Below, in pieces: positions 63,495 to 64,000 of a DNA stretch of 64,000 nt. The first letter of the stretch is position 1. Each line of letters starts with the position of its first letter. Source of the stretch: Rhodococcus zopfii NBRC 100606 = JCM 9919 (lineage in GTDB: Bacteria > Actinomycetota > Actinomycetes > Mycobacteriales > Mycobacteriaceae). The translations under genes were made by a program, and so were the position numbers. The stretch is from contig NZ_BCXI01000017.1 of NCBI RefSeq assembly GCF_001895025.1, positions 1 through 64,000 of the forward strand, written 5' to 3'. The notes under the pieces are model-generated. The model saw only the letters and a program-made list of their open reading frames with translations. It searched no databases and had not been told where the DNA came from.

Positions 63495-63945
63495 GTCCGA
63501 GATAGGTGTCGCATCCGGAAGGCGTCGTCCGAGATAGTTGTCACCACGCTGTGCGACACGCGGTGTCGGTTGCACGGTTCGGGGCTCGGTTGGAAGTTCT
63601 CGAGCCCAACCCCAACCGGTGGTATCTGACCGCAGCGATCTGCGGGGCAGCCGATTACCCGATTGTCGTTGCGCTCACGACGTCTTTGGCTGACACCGCG
63701 TGGCGGAATCGGGTGCTCACGATGGAGTCACCCGGTCAACAGGATGCGATCGGGGGTCTCATCGAGGAGTCCGTCACCGACGGCGCAGTCCCAGCCGGCG
63801 TGTTCGATTCGCTGCTCACGCGGTACATCAGGCATCGTCCCGGTGCCCGGACTCGACCCGCCGAAACGGTGGGCTGATTCGACGATGTGCGACAACTAAC
63901 TTGGACGATTCGATCCTGCGGCCGTCCAACCAAGTTGTGGCATCG
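63495..63945. repeat. End-type repeats of another element
   Basis: GTCCGAGATAGGTGTCGCA at 63495-63513, GTCCGAGATAGTTGTCACC at 63527-63545, the inverse GTGCGACAACTAACTTGGAC at 63887-63906, and a weaker GTCCAACCAAGTTGTGGCAT near 63924. These are transposase-site-like repeats in both orientations around one small gene, different from the Tn7-like ends. Confidence 0.6.
63563..63877 (+). CDS. Small hypothetical gene between repeats
   Basis: 104 aa from a GTG (VSVARFGARLEVLEPNPNRW). It continues YLTAAICGAADYPIVVALTT and ends in a helical Arg-rich tail. The only protein-like frame between the flanking repeats. Family not recognised; start uncertain. Confidence 0.4.
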   Translation: MSVARFGARLEVLEPNPNRWYLTAAICGAADYPIVVALTTSLADTAWRNRVLTMESPGQQDAIGGLIEESVTDGAVPAGVFDSLLTRYIRHRPGARTRPAETVG

Positions 63946-64000
63946 CAGCTCAGGTAACGCGTTCTGCGTCAGATAGATTGAGCGAGGACAACCCTGTCGG

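Noticed and set aside
1-64000. CRISPR array or CRISPR-associated Tn7 system
   Set aside because: No regularly spaced repeats and no cas gene were seen despite the TniQ-type transposon.
1-64000. Plasmid replication initiator or iteron origin
   Set aside because: No Rep-like protein or convincing iteron array was recognised; the origin may lie outside the window.

Overview
The window is GC-rich actinobacterial DNA. Codon use and protein families (DUF2637, DUF4229, DUF3105, CcsB/ResB cytochrome c maturation, CmtR-type regulator) point to Rhodococcus or a close relative in the Mycobacteriales. A ParA/ribbon-helix-helix pair, a DUF2637 protein, a coiled-coil KfrA-like protein, several metal-resistance cassettes, decayed genes and transposon ends suggest a large plasmid or integrated plasmid-like island. 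No replication initiator, rRNA, tRNA or CRISPR array was seen.

Layout. 1-12 kb: plasmid maintenance and accessory region, with parA and a small partner, a DUF2637 protein, a three-gene TIGR04255/HTH/unknown unit, small hypothetical proteins, a coiled-coil protein behind a strong palindrome, and several broken genes. 12-17.3 kb: cadmium/lead-type cassette on the minus strand (cmtR-like repressor, P1B ATPase, lspA, DUF3703) with remnants of a CadD-type transporter, possibly a MerB-like lyase, and a second decayed DUF3703 copy. 17.5-24 kb: two multicopper oxidases, a ZIP transporter with an extra extracytoplasmic domain, a Rieske lipoprotein and a CDF exporter. 24-44.2 kb: a copper/respiration module (CopD-CtaG fusion, M23 peptidases, BlaI-type repressor with an M48 protease, cytochrome oxidase subunit I, VKOR/DsbA pair, CopC, CtaG, NRAMP transporter, DUF305, DUF3105, and the CcsB-ResB-CcdA-ResA haem maturation set). 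Seven near-identical operators of the form WACTA-N7-TAGTW lie upstream of its transcription units, so this 20 kb looks like one regulon under the encoded BlaI-type repressor.

44.47-63.33 kb: a complete Tn7-like transposon of 18,859 bp. It has matching 24-bp terminal inverted repeats starting TGTAGGTTC, a 5-bp target duplication AAACC on both sides, repeated transposase-binding-like sites at both ends, and tnsA-tniA-tniB-tniQ plus a small coupled ORF at the right end. Its cargo is a protein quality-control island: a ten-gene minus-strand operon (YflT-type stress protein, DnaK, GrpE, CbpA-type DnaJ, CbpM, ClpB, thioredoxin, UBP zinc finger, a cNMP-binding flavin reductase without its CxxC, DUF1931) with a convergent HtrA-type lipoprotein protease and a few membrane or regulatory genes. 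It is functionally parallel to the transmissible stress-tolerance islands of Proteobacteria but on a different vehicle and with different genes. The element sits directly against the end of an older related element, and a third set of end-like repeats starts just beyond its right side.

All identifications come from reading the sequence and from knowledge of the families. No database search was run.
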